Shown here piece after piece: positions 17,352 through 26,125 of a stretch of 64,000 nt of DNA. The notes beneath the pieces are model-generated. The model did not search any database. It was not told the DNA's origin and saw nothing but the letters and a program-made list of their open reading frames with translations. The DNA comes from Pseudomonas sp. B21-056 (GTDB taxonomy: Bacteria > Pseudomonadota > Gammaproteobacteria > Pseudomonadales > Pseudomonadaceae). Each line of letters opens with the position of its first letter. Positions within the stretch are counted from its first letter, which is position 1. The stretch is taken from positions 4,526,001 through 4,590,000 of the forward strand of contig NZ_CP087203.1 of NCBI RefSeq assembly GCF_026016325.1. The letters are read 5' to 3'. The translations under genes were made by a program, and so were the position numbers.

Positions 17352-18242
17352 TCAGGCGGCGCGCTCTTCCCCGGGATTGCGCTCGAAATAGCGCTTGTAC
17401 TCCCGGCTGAACTGCGACGAGCTCTGGTACCCCACCTCATGGGCAACCTGGGCCACGCCCATGCCCTCGCTGAGCAACAGCCGCTGCGCCTTGAGCAGGC
17501 GCAATCGCTTGAGGTACTGCACCGGCGACAGCAACGTACTGCGCTTGAAATGCTCATGAAAGGTCGAAGCGCTCATGTTCGCGCAGTTCGCCAGTGTCTC
17601 GACGTTCAGCGGCTCGGTGAAGTGCGCGTGCAGATGACTCAGGGCCGCGGCAATCCGGGCGAACTGCCCGTGCTGCTCCACCAGCGCCCGGAGCACATCG
17701 GTCTGGGGCCCGCGCAACGCGGCGAAGAGCAATTCGCGCAATCGCGCCTGGCCCATGACCTGGCATTCCAGAGGGTCGTGCAAGCATTGCAACAGACGCT
17801 CGACGCATCCGCGCATGGCGCCATCGAGCACGGCGCTGGTCATGGATTCCGGCGTCTGGGCCGCGAGGCTTCGCCCCGGTATCAACCCCATGGCCAGCAC
17901 CAGCTCGCCCAACAGCGCCCGATCGATCGCAACGGAAATCCCGAGCAGCGGAGCATCGGGCATGGCGTAGGTTTCGCACTCGAACGGCACCGGCAGCGCC
18001 TGGATCAGGTAATGCCCGGCGCCGTACTCCAGTGTGCGCGGCCCCAGGTAAGCCAGTTTGCTGCCCTGGGCAATGATCACCAGGCTCGGCTCGTAGAGCT
18101 GCGGACCACGGGCGATGTCCTGGCTGCATCGCAGCACCTGCACGCCAGGCAGCGGCGTAGGAATAAAGCCGTCACGGATCGCCAGGGGTTCGATCAGCGA
18201 AACCAGCGCCGCGTTGGCATCGAGATAGCGGGTTAGCAACAT
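17352..18242 (-). CDS. AraC-family transcriptional regulator
   Basis: Protein of 296 residues. The N-terminal AraC_N cupin-like domain (EPSLVIIAQGSKLAYLG, YLIQALPVPFECE) is followed by two C-terminal helix-turn-helix motifs (LNVETLANCANMSASTFHEHFKRST and VAQVAHEVGYQSSSQFSREYKRYF). This subtype often sits beside an oxidoreductase gene that it controls. Here it is divergent from a zinc alcohol dehydrogenase, with 179 nt between starts, which makes that gene the likely target. No strong ribosome site precedes 18242, but this start gives the family length. Confidence 0.88.
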   Translation of the reverse strand: MLLTRYLDANAALVSLIEPLAIRDGFIPTPLPGVQVLRCSQDIARGPQLYEPSLVIIAQGSKLAYLGPRTLEYGAGHYLIQALPVPFECETYAMPDAPLLGISVAIDRALLGELVLAMGLIPGRSLAAQTPESMTSAVLDGAMRGCVERLLQCLHDPLECQVMGQARLRELLFAALRGPQTDVLRALVEQHGQFARIAAALSHLHAHFTEPLNVETLANCANMSASTFHEHFKRSTLLSPVQYLKRLRLLKAQRLLLSEGMGVAQVAHEVGYQSSSQFSREYKRYFERNPGEERAA

Positions 18243-18421
18243 GGGAAAAATTTCACGGAAAAAGGGATAGGAACATCATCGCAGGTCTGCCGCTCCATAG
18301 GATCAATCCACGGCCAAGGTCGGAGGATTAGGCATGACACCCGTAGGAATCGCCATCGCGGGACGCCGCCATGGCTCCCAGAATAGATCGCCTGACTGTT
18401 CATTGCTTAGCGAGGTTCAAT

Positions 18422-19474
18422 ATGTACACTGCCATCGGATACGCCGCCCAATCGCCCACCGCGCCCCTCGCCCCCATGAAGTTCGAGCGGCGCAGCCCGC
18501 AGGCCGACGACGTGGCCATCGAGATTCTTTACTGTGGCGTCTGCCACTCCGATATCCACCAGGCTCGCAACGAATGGGGCATCGCTGTCTACCCGCTGAT
18601 GCCCGGCCACGAGATCGTAGGCAAGGTTACCGCCGTCGGTGCGAATGTCACCCGCTATAAGATCGGCGACCTGGTGGGCGTTGGCTGCATGGTCGACTCC
18701 TGCCGCGAGTGCGAAGCCTGCCATGCTGACCTGGAGCAATACTGCTACCAAGGCATGACCCAGACCTATGCCAGCCCGGACCGTATCAGCGGCGGCCACA
18801 CCATGGGCGGATACTCCGACAGCATCGTGGTCAATGAGCATTTCGTGCTGCGCATCCCCGCCGCGCTCGACCCGGCCAGCGCCGCACCGATACTCTGCGC
18901 CGGCATCACCACCTACTCGCCCCTCAAGCACTATGGCGTAAAGGCCGGTGACAAAGTCGGCGTGCTCGGCATGGGCGGCCTCGGCCACATGGGCATCAAG
19001 TTCGCCAAGGCCATGGGCGCCGAAGTGACGTTGTTCACCCGCTCGGCGAGCAAGGCGGAAGAAGCCCGTCGCCAGGGCGCGGACCATGTGATCGTGTCCA
19101 CCGATGCCGAACAGATGGCCGCCGCGGCCGGACGCTTCCACTTCCTGCTCGACACCATTCCGGTGCAGCACGACCTCAACCCCTACCTCGGCACACTGCG
19201 GTTCGACGGCGTACACATCCTGGTGGGCCTCGTCGAGCCGATTGATCCACCGGTCCATGCAGCCAATTTGATCCTGGGTCGTCGTGTCCTGGCCGGTTCG
19301 TTGATCGGTGGCATCGCAGAAACCCAGGAAGTGCTGGATTTCTGCGCCGAACACAACATCAGCTGCGACGTTGAAATGCTCGACATCCGCCAGATCAACG
19401 AGGCCTACAGCCGTATGATCGCCGGCGACGTGAAGTACCGCTTTGTCATCGACATGGCGACGCTCAAGGCCTGA
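18422..19474 (+). CDS. Zinc-dependent NAD(P) alcohol dehydrogenase (YahK/CAD-like)
   Basis: Medium-chain dehydrogenase of 350 residues. Catalytic zinc ligands are Cys41 (YCGVCHSD) and His63-Glu64 (MPGHE). The structural zinc loop has Cys94, Cys97, Cys100 and Cys108, and a Rossmann motif GVLGMGGLGHMGIKFA follows. It most resembles YahK and cinnamyl-alcohol-type aldehyde reductases, so the in vivo substrate is probably a broad set of aldehydes. ATG 18422 has GAGG 6 nt upstream; an upstream in-frame extension is not family-like. Divergent from an AraC regulator; its last 11 nt overlap the convergent iclR gene. Confidence 0.9.
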   Translation: MYTAIGYAAQSPTAPLAPMKFERRSPQADDVAIEILYCGVCHSDIHQARNEWGIAVYPLMPGHEIVGKVTAVGANVTRYKIGDLVGVGCMVDSCRECEACHADLEQYCYQGMTQTYASPDRISGGHTMGGYSDSIVVNEHFVLRIPAALDPASAAPILCAGITTYSPLKHYGVKAGDKVGVLGMGGLGHMGIKFAKAMGAEVTLFTRSASKAEEARRQGADHVIVSTDAEQMAAAAGRFHFLLDTIPVQHDLNPYLGTLRFDGVHILVGLVEPIDPPVHAANLILGRRVLAGSLIGGIAETQEVLDFCAEHNISCDVEMLDIRQINEAYSRMIAGDVKYRFVIDMATLKA

Positions 19475-20279
19475 CGTCCGCCTTGGCACCCAGTTCCGCC
19501 GACAACCGGGCTGTGACCCCCTTGACCAGGGGAATCAGCTCGGCCATTTTTTCCAGCGGCATGTACGGCACGGTGCTGGCGATGCTGATACCGGCGACAA
19601 TCCGCTTGCCCGCGTCACGAATCGGCGCCGCGACACAGCGGATCGACGGTTCGTTGTCCTCCAGGTCGAAGGCATAACCTCCCGCTACATATTCCACCAT
19701 CCGCTGCTGGAACTGCTCCCAGGATTGCTCCTGATGCTGGGGCCAGAACTGACTCTTCCCGGCGGCCGGCAGACTGATTTCGTACAACCGCCGCCAATTC
19801 TCCTCGGGATCATCGAGCATCAACGCCTTGCCGATCCCGGTGCGCGCCAACGGCATGCGATGGCCTACGCGTGAGCGCATCTCCGGACCGTTGCGTCCAG
19901 GATTCTTCAGCAGGTACAGGACCTCGTCGCCCTCGCGGATCGCCAGGTGCACGGTGTCGCCGGTCAATGCCGACAACTCGTCCAGATACGGCCCCGCCAG
20001 GCTCACCAACGGCAGCTCTTCCCGGGCCTGGAAACCCAGCTCGATCAACTTCGGCCCCAGCAGATAACCCACTTGCGGCACCACGCGCAGGTAGCGCTCG
20101 TCCACCAGGCAACTGGCCAGGCGATGGGTGGTGCTGCGGGTCGTGCCGATCAGCCGGGCGATTTCCTTCAGGTCACGGGCACCGCTGGCGACCGCCTGAA
20201 CCACACCCAGGCCACGCAGCAATGTCTGGGTGCCTGTGGGCGCTGCGTCCTTGGTGATTTTTGGATCGTCTTGCTGCAT
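19464..20279 (-). CDS. IclR-family regulator of the galactonate operon
   Basis: Protein of 271 residues. The N-terminal IclR winged helix covers residues 19-75 (TLLRGLGVVQAVASGARDLKEIARLIGTTRSTTHRLASCLVDERYL). The C-terminal effector-binding GAF-like domain includes GDTVHLAIREGDEVLYL, MPLARTGIGKALML and IRCVAAPIRDAGKRIVAGISI. It is the last gene of the run dgoK-dgoA-dgoD-transporter-iclR, 59 nt after the transporter, so it probably senses a galactonate-pathway intermediate. It is the leading candidate to bind the palindromes shared by the two sugar promoters. Confidence 0.88.
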   Translation of the reverse strand: MQQDDPKITKDAAPTGTQTLLRGLGVVQAVASGARDLKEIARLIGTTRSTTHRLASCLVDERYLRVVPQVGYLLGPKLIELGFQAREELPLVSLAGPYLDELSALTGDTVHLAIREGDEVLYLLKNPGRNGPEMRSRVGHRMPLARTGIGKALMLDDPEENWRRLYEISLPAAGKSQFWPQHQEQSWEQFQQRMVEYVAGGYAFDLEDNEPSIRCVAAPIRDAGKRIVAGISIASTVPYMPLEKMAELIPLVKGVTARLSAELGAKADVRP

Positions 20280-20338
20280 ATCCGGCCTTCAACAATGAGC
20301 GGGGAACGGGCGGCATTATGGTCGCCCGCCCCGTCGGA

Positions 20339-21649
20339 CTACAACTCGATGCGCTCGACCTTCCCGACCAGCAGGATGTAGGACAGCGCGCCAGCCAGTG
20401 CCAGAACGGCGATGTAGGTGATGGCCGGGGCAAACGAATCGCCGTTGGCGAGGAAACCGATGACAATCGGCGTGGCGATGGCCGCCAGGTTACCGATGAA
20501 GTTGAACACCCCACCCGTCAGCCCGAGCAACCGCGCTGGGGCCAGGGTCGACACCAGCGACCAGGTGATCGACGCCAGGCCATTGCCGAAGAAGGCCAGC
20601 GCCAGGAACGCGATCACCAATGGCGTCGATTCGACGAAGTTGGCGCCGATGATCGAGGTCGAAATCAGCAACCCGCCAATGATCGGCAGCTTTCGGGCGA
20701 AGCCTACCGTGGCGCCGCGACGGATCAACCAGTCGGAGAAGAACCCGGAACACAACACGCCAACGAACGCCGCGAGAAAGGGCAACGACGCCAACAGACC
20801 GGACTTGATGAAGTCCATGCCGCGGTACTTCACCAGATAAGTCGGGAACCACGTCAGGAAAAACCACAGCGTGGAGTTCAGGCAGAACTGCCCCAGATAA
20901 ATGCCCCACAGCTTGCGCTGGGTCAGGACGATACCGAGGTCGGTCCAGCTGAACTTCGTCTTGGCCTTGGTGGTTTCGGCCTGGATGTCCACCAGCCCGC
21001 CGCCCTCGCGAATCAAATCGATTTCAGCGGCATTGGCGCCTTTGAAATCCCGAGGCTCGCGATACACCGCGTACCAGATCACCGCCCAGATGATGCCTAC
21101 CGCACCGGTTACCACGAACACCATGTGCCAGCCGAACGCGTGCTGCAGCCAGGCCAGCACCGGCGTCAGGAAAGCCAGGCCAACGAACTGCCCGGAGGTG
21201 TAGAAGCCAATGGCGGTGGCGCGCTCGCGCTCGGGGAACCAAGTGGTGACCACCCGACTGTTGATGGGATAGGCCGGCGCCTCCAGGGCGCCGACCGCCA
21301 TGCGCAACACAAACAAGGCGATGAAACTGGCGGCGAAACCGAGCATCACCGTGGCCGCCGACCACAACAGCAGCGCGACGCTATACAGGATCCGCGGCGG
21401 CACCCGGTCCACCAGCCAGCCACCGGGGATCTGCATGGCGGCGTAGGTCCAGCCGAATGCCGAGAAGATCAGCCCGACATGGATCGGATCGATGCCCAGT
21501 TCACTGGTCAGTGCGGGGGCGGCAATCGACAGGTTGCTGCGGTCCAGGTAGTTGATCACCACGGTGATGAACAGCAGGACCATGATGAAAAAACGCTTGC
21601 GGCTGGGCGTCACCAACGACGCCTGCGCGCTCAGGGTGTGCGCTTGCAT
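20339..21649 (-). CDS. MFS sugar-acid transporter, galactonate/hexuronate type (DgoT-like)
   Basis: Permease of 436 residues from the anion:cation symporter (ACS) branch of the major facilitator superfamily. It has about 12 hydrophobic segments. The first carries the ACS-like VVINYLDRSNLSIAAPAL, and loop 2-3 has the motif GGWLVDRVPPR. A long hydrophilic loop (about residues 200-235) lies between the two six-helix halves. Location between dgoD and iclR argues for D-galactonate uptake with protons, as in E. coli DgoT. Related hexarate or hexuronate substrates are possible. Confidence 0.85.
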   Translation of the reverse strand: MQAHTLSAQASLVTPSRKRFFIMVLLFITVVINYLDRSNLSIAAPALTSELGIDPIHVGLIFSAFGWTYAAMQIPGGWLVDRVPPRILYSVALLLWSAATVMLGFAASFIALFVLRMAVGALEAPAYPINSRVVTTWFPERERATAIGFYTSGQFVGLAFLTPVLAWLQHAFGWHMVFVVTGAVGIIWAVIWYAVYREPRDFKGANAAEIDLIREGGGLVDIQAETTKAKTKFSWTDLGIVLTQRKLWGIYLGQFCLNSTLWFFLTWFPTYLVKYRGMDFIKSGLLASLPFLAAFVGVLCSGFFSDWLIRRGATVGFARKLPIIGGLLISTSIIGANFVESTPLVIAFLALAFFGNGLASITWSLVSTLAPARLLGLTGGVFNFIGNLAAIATPIVIGFLANGDSFAPAITYIAVLALAGALSYILLVGKVERIEL

Positions 21650-21697
21650 GTGAGGTGCCTCTTGTTATGTTTATTGAGGAAACGGGCGCGTGAACGA

Positions 21698-21721
21698 GGA
21701 TCTCCTTACCTAAGGAGATCC
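21698..21721. promoter_or_regulatory. 24-nt perfect-arm palindrome between dgoD and the transporter gene
   Basis: GGATCTCCTTA-CC-TAAGGAGATCC has two exactly complementary 11-nt arms around a 2-nt centre. It could be an operator or an mRNA hairpin in the dgo transcript. It contains AAGGAG on both strands but is too far from the transporter start (21649) to be its ribosome site. Confidence 0.5.
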
Positions 21722-21723
21722 CC

Positions 21724-21797
21724 TGTGGGAGCGAGCCCGCTCGCGATGGCGGTGGGTCAGATGGCCCACCGCTATCGCGAGCAGGCTCGCTCCCACA
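21724..21797. repeat. REP doublet inside the dgo operon
   Basis: Two inverted REP copies (TGTGGGAGCGAGCCCGCTCGCGATGGCGG and its mirror) are closely spaced between dgoD and the transporter. Such doublets can stabilise the upstream part of a transcript and lower expression downstream. Confidence 0.85.
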
Positions 21798-21821
21798 AGG
21801 TTCAGTGGTGAGCCTGGGAAC

Positions 21822-22970
21822 TCACCACTCGGCAAAACTGCCATCGGCATGGCGCCAGATCGGATTACGCCAGCGGTGGCCGACGGCGGCGCGTTCGATG
21901 ACGTATTCCTCGTTGATCTCGATGCCCAGGCCCGGGCCGTTGGGAATCTTCACGAAGCCTTTGTCGTAGTCGAACACCCGCGCATCCTTGACGTAATCCA
22001 GCAGGTCATTGCTCTCGTTGTAGTGGATGCCCAGGCTCTGCTCCTGGATGAACGCGTTGTAGCAAGCCGCATCCAGTTGCAGGCACGCCGCCAGGGCAAT
22101 CGGGCCCAGCGGGCAGTGCAGCGCCAGCGCCACGTCGTAGGCCTCGGCCATGTTGGCGATCTTGCGGGTTTCGGTGATACCACCGGCGTGGGACGCATCC
22201 GGCTGGATGATGTCCACATAGCCTTCACTGAGCACCCGTTTGAAATCCCAACGGGAAAACAGCCGCTCGCCCAAGGCAATCGGGGTGCTGGTCAGCGGCG
22301 CCAGCTCCTTGAGCGCTTCGTAGTTTTCGCTGAGCACCGGTTCTTCGATGAACATCAGTTTGTACGGGTCGAGTTCCTTCATCAGCACCTTGGCCATCGG
22401 CTTGTGGACCCGGCCGTGGAAGTCCACGCCAATGCCAACGTTCGGCCCGACCGCGTCCCGCACCGCTGCCACGTTGGCGAGTGCCAGGTCGACTTTTTCA
22501 AAGGTATCGAGGAACTGCAGCTCTTCGGTGCCGTTCATCTTCACCGCGGTGAAGCCCCGTCCTACAGCTTCTTTCGCGGCGCGAGCAGTGTCCGCCGGCC
22601 GGTCGCCGCCGATCCAGGAGTAGACGCGAATCTTGTCGCGAACCTGACCGCCCAGCAGGTCGCTGACCGACACGCCCAGGGCCTTGCCCTTGATGTCCCA
22701 CAGTGCCTGGTCGATACCGGCCAGGGCGCTCATGTGCACGGCGCCGCCACGATAGAAACCGCCGCGATAGAGCACGGTCCAGATGTCTTCGATGTTGCGT
22801 GGGTCTTTGCCGATCAGGTAGTCGGACAATTCCTCAACGGCGGCCGCCACCGTATGGGCACGGCCCTCGACCACAGGCTCACCCCAACCGGTGACGCCCT
22901 CGTCGGTTTCGACCTTGAGGAAGCACCAGCGCGGCGGGACGATAAAAGTGGTCAGTTTGGTGATTTTCAT
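21822..22970 (-). CDS. dgoD: D-galactonate dehydratase
   Basis: Enolase-superfamily dehydratase of 382 residues that converts D-galactonate to 2-dehydro-3-deoxy-D-galactonate. Mg2+ ligands Asp183 (GVDFHGR), Glu209 (FIEEPV) and Glu235 (ALGERLF), and the catalytic His185 and His285 (ALHCPLGP), fall at the positions known for E. coli GalD. Length and N-terminus ([23 protein letters not shown]) also match closely, so this is one of the safest functional calls in the window. It lies 48 nt downstream of dgoA in the dgo operon. Confidence 0.95.
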   Translation of the reverse strand: MKITKLTTFIVPPRWCFLKVETDEGVTGWGEPVVEGRAHTVAAAVEELSDYLIGKDPRNIEDIWTVLYRGGFYRGGAVHMSALAGIDQALWDIKGKALGVSVSDLLGGQVRDKIRVYSWIGGDRPADTARAAKEAVGRGFTAVKMNGTEELQFLDTFEKVDLALANVAAVRDAVGPNVGIGVDFHGRVHKPMAKVLMKELDPYKLMFIEEPVLSENYEALKELAPLTSTPIALGERLFSRWDFKRVLSEGYVDIIQPDASHAGGITETRKIANMAEAYDVALALHCPLGPIALAACLQLDAACYNAFIQEQSLGIHYNESNDLLDYVKDARVFDYDKGFVKIPNGPGLGIEINEEYVIERAAVGHRWRNPIWRHADGSFAEW

Positions 22971-23018
22971 CTTGTTGTCTCTCTTGTCAGATGCAGCGCA
23001 CGGGCGCTGGAAAAGTCT

Positions 23019-23639
23019 TCAGTTCAAGGCATTCCACGCGGCCACGTAGGCCTTGGCGCGCACCGCCACTTCGGCAGCCGTCAGGCCCGGCTTGAACAGC
23101 CCGGAGCCCAGGCCGAAACCCTTGACGCCCGCCTCGAGGAACATCGCCATGTTGTCCGGTGTGATCCCACCCACCGGCACCAGCACGGTCCCGGCCGGCA
23201 ACACCGCGAGCCAGGCCTTGACCACCGCCGGGCCCATTTGCTCGGCGGGAAACAGTTTCAACACATGGGCGCCTTCGGCCAGCGCGGCAAAAGCCTCGGT
23301 CGGCGTGGCGACGCCGGGCGACAGATAGAGTCCCGCCGCTTTCGCCGCCCGCAGCACTTTTGGATCGCTGTGGGGCATGACGATCACCTGGCCACCGGCG
23401 GCCTTCACCTGCTCCACCTGCTCCGGCGTGAGCACGGTGCCGGCACCGATCAGGCAATCGGCGGGCAAGGTATTGCGCAGGATGCGGATACTTTCGTACG
23501 GCTCGGGGGAATTGAGCGGTACTTCGATGACGCGAAATCCGGCGCTGTACAGGACTTCGCCAATGGCTGCCGCCTCTTCGGGACGCAGACCGCGCAGGAT
23601 CGCGATCAGCCCGTTGTGCGCCAGTGCTTGTGTGAGCAT
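23019..23639 (-). CDS. dgoA: 2-dehydro-3-deoxy-6-phosphogalactonate aldolase
   Basis: Class I KDPG/KDPGal aldolase of 206 residues. It cleaves 2-dehydro-3-deoxy-6-phosphogalactonate to pyruvate and glyceraldehyde 3-phosphate. The Schiff-base Lys is residue 128 in HVLKLFPAEQ and the general acid/base Glu is residue 39 in VIEVPLNSP. The phosphate-binding loops (GAGTVLTPEQV, PVGGITPDNMAMFLEAGVKGFGLGSGLF) match the DgoA subgroup. It follows dgoK by 19 nt. Unlike E. coli, aldolase and dehydratase are separate genes with no fusion. Confidence 0.93.
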   Translation of the reverse strand: MLTQALAHNGLIAILRGLRPEEAAAIGEVLYSAGFRVIEVPLNSPEPYESIRILRNTLPADCLIGAGTVLTPEQVEQVKAAGGQVIVMPHSDPKVLRAAKAAGLYLSPGVATPTEAFAALAEGAHVLKLFPAEQMGPAVVKAWLAVLPAGTVLVPVGGITPDNMAMFLEAGVKGFGLGSGLFKPGLTAAEVAVRAKAYVAAWNALN

Positions 23640-23658
23640 GTCAGACCTCCAGTCAGGT

Positions 23659-24642
23659 TTAGCGCGATGCGCTGGATTCGAGCAGCCCGGCCGCTACAGC
23701 CAGTTGCCACAAACCCCGTTCGGTGGCCTGTTCGGCCAGGGTCACCCGGGCAAAGCCGCAGGCGTCGAGGGCCCGCTGGTAGCGAGCACAGAGTTGGGAG
23801 TTGCCGATCAGCACCACCGTCGGCAAGTGCACGCTGTTGCGCCGATGGCGTTGTGTGGTGGCCAATGCCGTCAGTTCATGGCCAATCAACAAACCAGAGA
23901 GATAGTCAGCCTGGGCGCTCGCGCCGAGCTCACCGGTCAGCCCCAGGCTGCGAGCGCTGAACACGGTGGACAGCGGACCGATCTGCCCGTCCGTCGACAG
24001 CGCCACCTGCACACCGCGATCGAAGGCCACGCCGTCGAACGCCGTACCGCGCTGCTGGGTACGGCCGAGAATGCTGTGGTCGCTGAGCACGGCGAAGATT
24101 TCGCCAGTCATGAAAGTATCGAAGTGCACGATGCAGCCGTCGGCCACTTCCACCCATTTCGAGTGGCTGCCGGGCAGGCCGATCAGCACCGCTTCGTTCG
24201 GCAGGCTGTGCAAGGCGCCGAGCACCTGGGTTTCTTCGCCGCGCATCACATTGGGCAACCGCGAGCGCTGGATCACCCCTGGCACGATGTGCACATCGAC
24301 ACCGCGAAGGCTCCGAACGGTTTGTAGGGAATGTCCGAGATTGGCGACGTTCGCCGGTGTGTCGCAGTAAGGCGCTTCGCACCAGCCCTGGGCGCTGCCG
24401 ACCATGCCGCAGGCAATGACGGGCAGGCCCGGCTGTGCGTCCAGCCAGTCACCACAGGCCTCGTCGAACGCCAGCTCGAAACCATCGGTGCAAACCCGGC
24501 CGGCCACGATCCGCGGCCCGGCGGGCAACTGCATGATCCCCGATGACAGCGAGCGCTGTTCGAGCACCTCGCCTCCCGCGGCGAGTTTGTAAGCCCGTAG
24601 TGAGGTAGTCCCCCAATCGAGCGCGATCAATTGCGCCTGCAT
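23659..24642 (-). CDS. dgoK: 2-dehydro-3-deoxygalactonokinase
   Basis: Sugar-acid kinase of 327 residues that phosphorylates 2-dehydro-3-deoxy-D-galactonate with ATP. The N-terminal phosphate-binding motif ALDWGTTSLRAY is characteristic of the DgoK family. Further conserved blocks are VIACGMVGSAQGW and VLIGLPGSHSKWVEVADGCI. ATG 24642 (MQAQLIALDWG) is preceded by AGGTGAAG; a 21-residue upstream extension is not used. It heads the dgo operon, with a promoter at 24683-24712. Confidence 0.93.
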   Translation of the reverse strand: MQAQLIALDWGTTSLRAYKLAAGGEVLEQRSLSSGIMQLPAGPRIVAGRVCTDGFELAFDEACGDWLDAQPGLPVIACGMVGSAQGWCEAPYCDTPANVANLGHSLQTVRSLRGVDVHIVPGVIQRSRLPNVMRGEETQVLGALHSLPNEAVLIGLPGSHSKWVEVADGCIVHFDTFMTGEIFAVLSDHSILGRTQQRGTAFDGVAFDRGVQVALSTDGQIGPLSTVFSARSLGLTGELGASAQADYLSGLLIGHELTALATTQRHRRNSVHLPTVVLIGNSQLCARYQRALDACGFARVTLAEQATERGLWQLAVAAGLLESSASR

Positions 24643-24682
24643 CCGCTTCACCTGTTCTGTTTTTTGGCAGTGAGTGGGACGG

Positions 24683-24712
24683 ACTATAAACCCGGGCGCA
24701 GCCATATCTCAA
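24683..24712 (-). promoter_or_regulatory. Promoter of the dgo operon
   Basis: On the minus strand, TTGAGA (-35, 24707-24712) and TATAGT (-10, 24683-24688) are separated by 18 bp. The -10 lies 40 bp upstream of the dgoK ATG. Both hexamers and the spacer length are the same in the promoter of the SDR dehydrogenase gene at 31842-31871. Confidence 0.75.
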
Positions 24713-24726
24713 TATATAAATATCAC

Positions 24727-24741
24727 TCCCACATATTGGGA
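24727..24741. promoter_or_regulatory. TCCCA-N5-TGGGA palindrome upstream of the dgo promoter
   Basis: Perfect 5-bp inverted repeat TCCCA-CATAT-TGGGA centred about 25 bp upstream of the dgo -35. It lies within a larger imperfect repeat (ATCTCAATAT...ATATTGGGAT, 24706-24742). The same element at the same spacing precedes the SDR gene. It is a probable binding site for the local IclR regulator or another factor shared by both operons. Confidence 0.6.
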
Positions 24742-24829
24742 TATAACAAAGACGTCCGAAACCATCGCTATCCACCCATGACCCTGCTACGTTTTCCGTC
24801 CGGATGCCTTAACTCTCAGGGAAAACGAA

Positions 24830-25462
24830 ATGGGACAACTGCTGAAAATCCTTGGCCGCACTTCCTCGATCAACGTCAGGAAAGTGCTGTGGACTTGCCA
24901 GGAATTGGATATTTCCTACGAACGCGAAGACTGGGGCATCGGCTTCCATTCAACCCACGATCCTGCGTTCCTGGCGCTTAACCCAAATGCCCAGGTCCCG
25001 GTGATCATCGATGAGAACGGTGTGCTCTGGGAGTCGAACACCATCTGCCGTTATTTGGTGGGCAAACATGGCCCCAGCGATCTGCTGCCGCTCGAGCCGG
25101 CGGCCAGGGCCCGGATCGAGCAGTGGATGGATTGGCAGGCGACGGAACTCAACCCGTCATGGGGCTACGCGTTTCACGCGCTGGTGCGCAAGAATCCGGC
25201 TATGCAGGACCCACAATCCATCGCCGCCGGAATCAAAGGCTGGAATGAAAAGATGGGCTTGCTGGAACAGCAGTTGAATCACACCGGCGCTTACGTGGCC
25301 GGTGCGGAGTTTTCCCTGGCGGATGTGCTCATTGGCCTGTCCGTGCACCGCTGGCGTCAGACACCCATGGAGCGACCTGACTACCCAGCGGTAGCCGCCT
25401 ACTGCAAACGCCTTGAGCAGCGGCCCGGGTTTGCCGAGTGGGCATCCGCCGCGCACTCATGA
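24830..25462 (+). CDS. Glutathione S-transferase family protein
   Basis: Protein of 210 residues. It has an N-terminal thioredoxin-like GST domain (LLKILGRTSSINVRKVLWTCQELDISYE; NPNAQVPVIID with the cis-Pro; LWESNTICRYLVGKHG) and an all-helical C-terminal domain (AGAEFSLADVLIGLSVHRW). The likely activating residue is Ser12 or Ser13. ATG 24830 follows CAGGGAAAACGAA. Divergent from dgoK but with no evident role in sugar catabolism; the substrate is unknown. Confidence 0.87.
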   Translation: MGQLLKILGRTSSINVRKVLWTCQELDISYEREDWGIGFHSTHDPAFLALNPNAQVPVIIDENGVLWESNTICRYLVGKHGPSDLLPLEPAARARIEQWMDWQATELNPSWGYAFHALVRKNPAMQDPQSIAAGIKGWNEKMGLLEQQLNHTGAYVAGAEFSLADVLIGLSVHRWRQTPMERPDYPAVAAYCKRLEQRPGFAEWASAAHS

Positions 25463-25467
25463 ACCAT

Positions 25468-25950
25468 TCAGTTGCCTTGGGCGAAATCCCGTAGCACCTT
25501 GCCGTCCATTCGGTAGCGCACCCATTCTTCCTGGGGTTGCGCGCCGAGGGACTTGTAGAACTCGATTGCCGGCGTGTTCCAGTCCAGGACGCTCCATTCG
25601 AAACGACCGCAATCATTGTCGCAGGCGACTTTGGCCAGGTGACGCAACAACGTCTTGCCCGCCCCGCCGCCACGCTGCTCGGGTGTGATGTACAGGTCTT
25701 CAAGGTACAGGCAGTTGCTGCCCAACCAGGTCGAGTAGCTGAAGAAAAACACCGCGAAACCGATCGGTACGCCATCGCGCAGGCAGATCAGCCCGTGGGC
25801 AGTCGCACCTTCGCTGAACAGGCTGCGCTCGATGTCGGCCACACTGGCGATGACTTCGTGACGGGCTTTTTCGTAGTCGGCCAGTTCGGTGATGAAGGCA
25901 AGGATTTGAGGCGCATCGCTGGGTTGCGCAGGACGGATCTCGATCGACAT
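25468..25950 (-). CDS. GNAT-family N-acetyltransferase
   Basis: Protein of 160 residues with the GNAT fold. The N-terminal strand IEIRPAQPSDAPQILAFITELADYEK is followed by the acetyl-CoA-binding motif A (LYLEDLYITPEQRGGGAGKTLLRHLAKVA; Q/R-x-x-G-x-G/A form) and motif B (RFEWSVLDWNTPAIEFYKSLGA). The arrangement resembles the diamine/thialysine acetyltransferase branch, but the substrate is not fixed by the sequence. It converges on the GST gene with a 5-nt gap. Confidence 0.87.
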   Translation of the reverse strand: MSIEIRPAQPSDAPQILAFITELADYEKARHEVIASVADIERSLFSEGATAHGLICLRDGVPIGFAVFFFSYSTWLGSNCLYLEDLYITPEQRGGGAGKTLLRHLAKVACDNDCGRFEWSVLDWNTPAIEFYKSLGAQPQEEWVRYRMDGKVLRDFAQGN

Positions 25951-26125
25951 GAACGGGCCTTGTAGCCAATTGAAAGCGCCATACTAAGCCGCTACGCGAC
26001 GCTCGTCACATCTCAATCCAAATCAGGACGAACCGGCGAAAGCACCATTCGTCGCCCCCGAGGCACCAACCTCGATCCAGCACGGCCCAAGATCAGGCAA
26101 GCATCTGAAAAATGGAGGCGACACC

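Noticed and set aside
18334..18660. A frame beginning behind a good GGAGG site between the AraC and dehydrogenase genes
   Set aside because: Most of it overlaps the dehydrogenase out of frame and its sequence is Arg/Pro/His-rich, as expected for a shadow. Only the site itself is suggestive.
21849..23960. A 703-codon plus-strand frame across dgoD, dgoA and dgoK
   Set aside because: It spans three genes with clear catalytic residues on the minus strand and has no ribosome site or recognisable domain.
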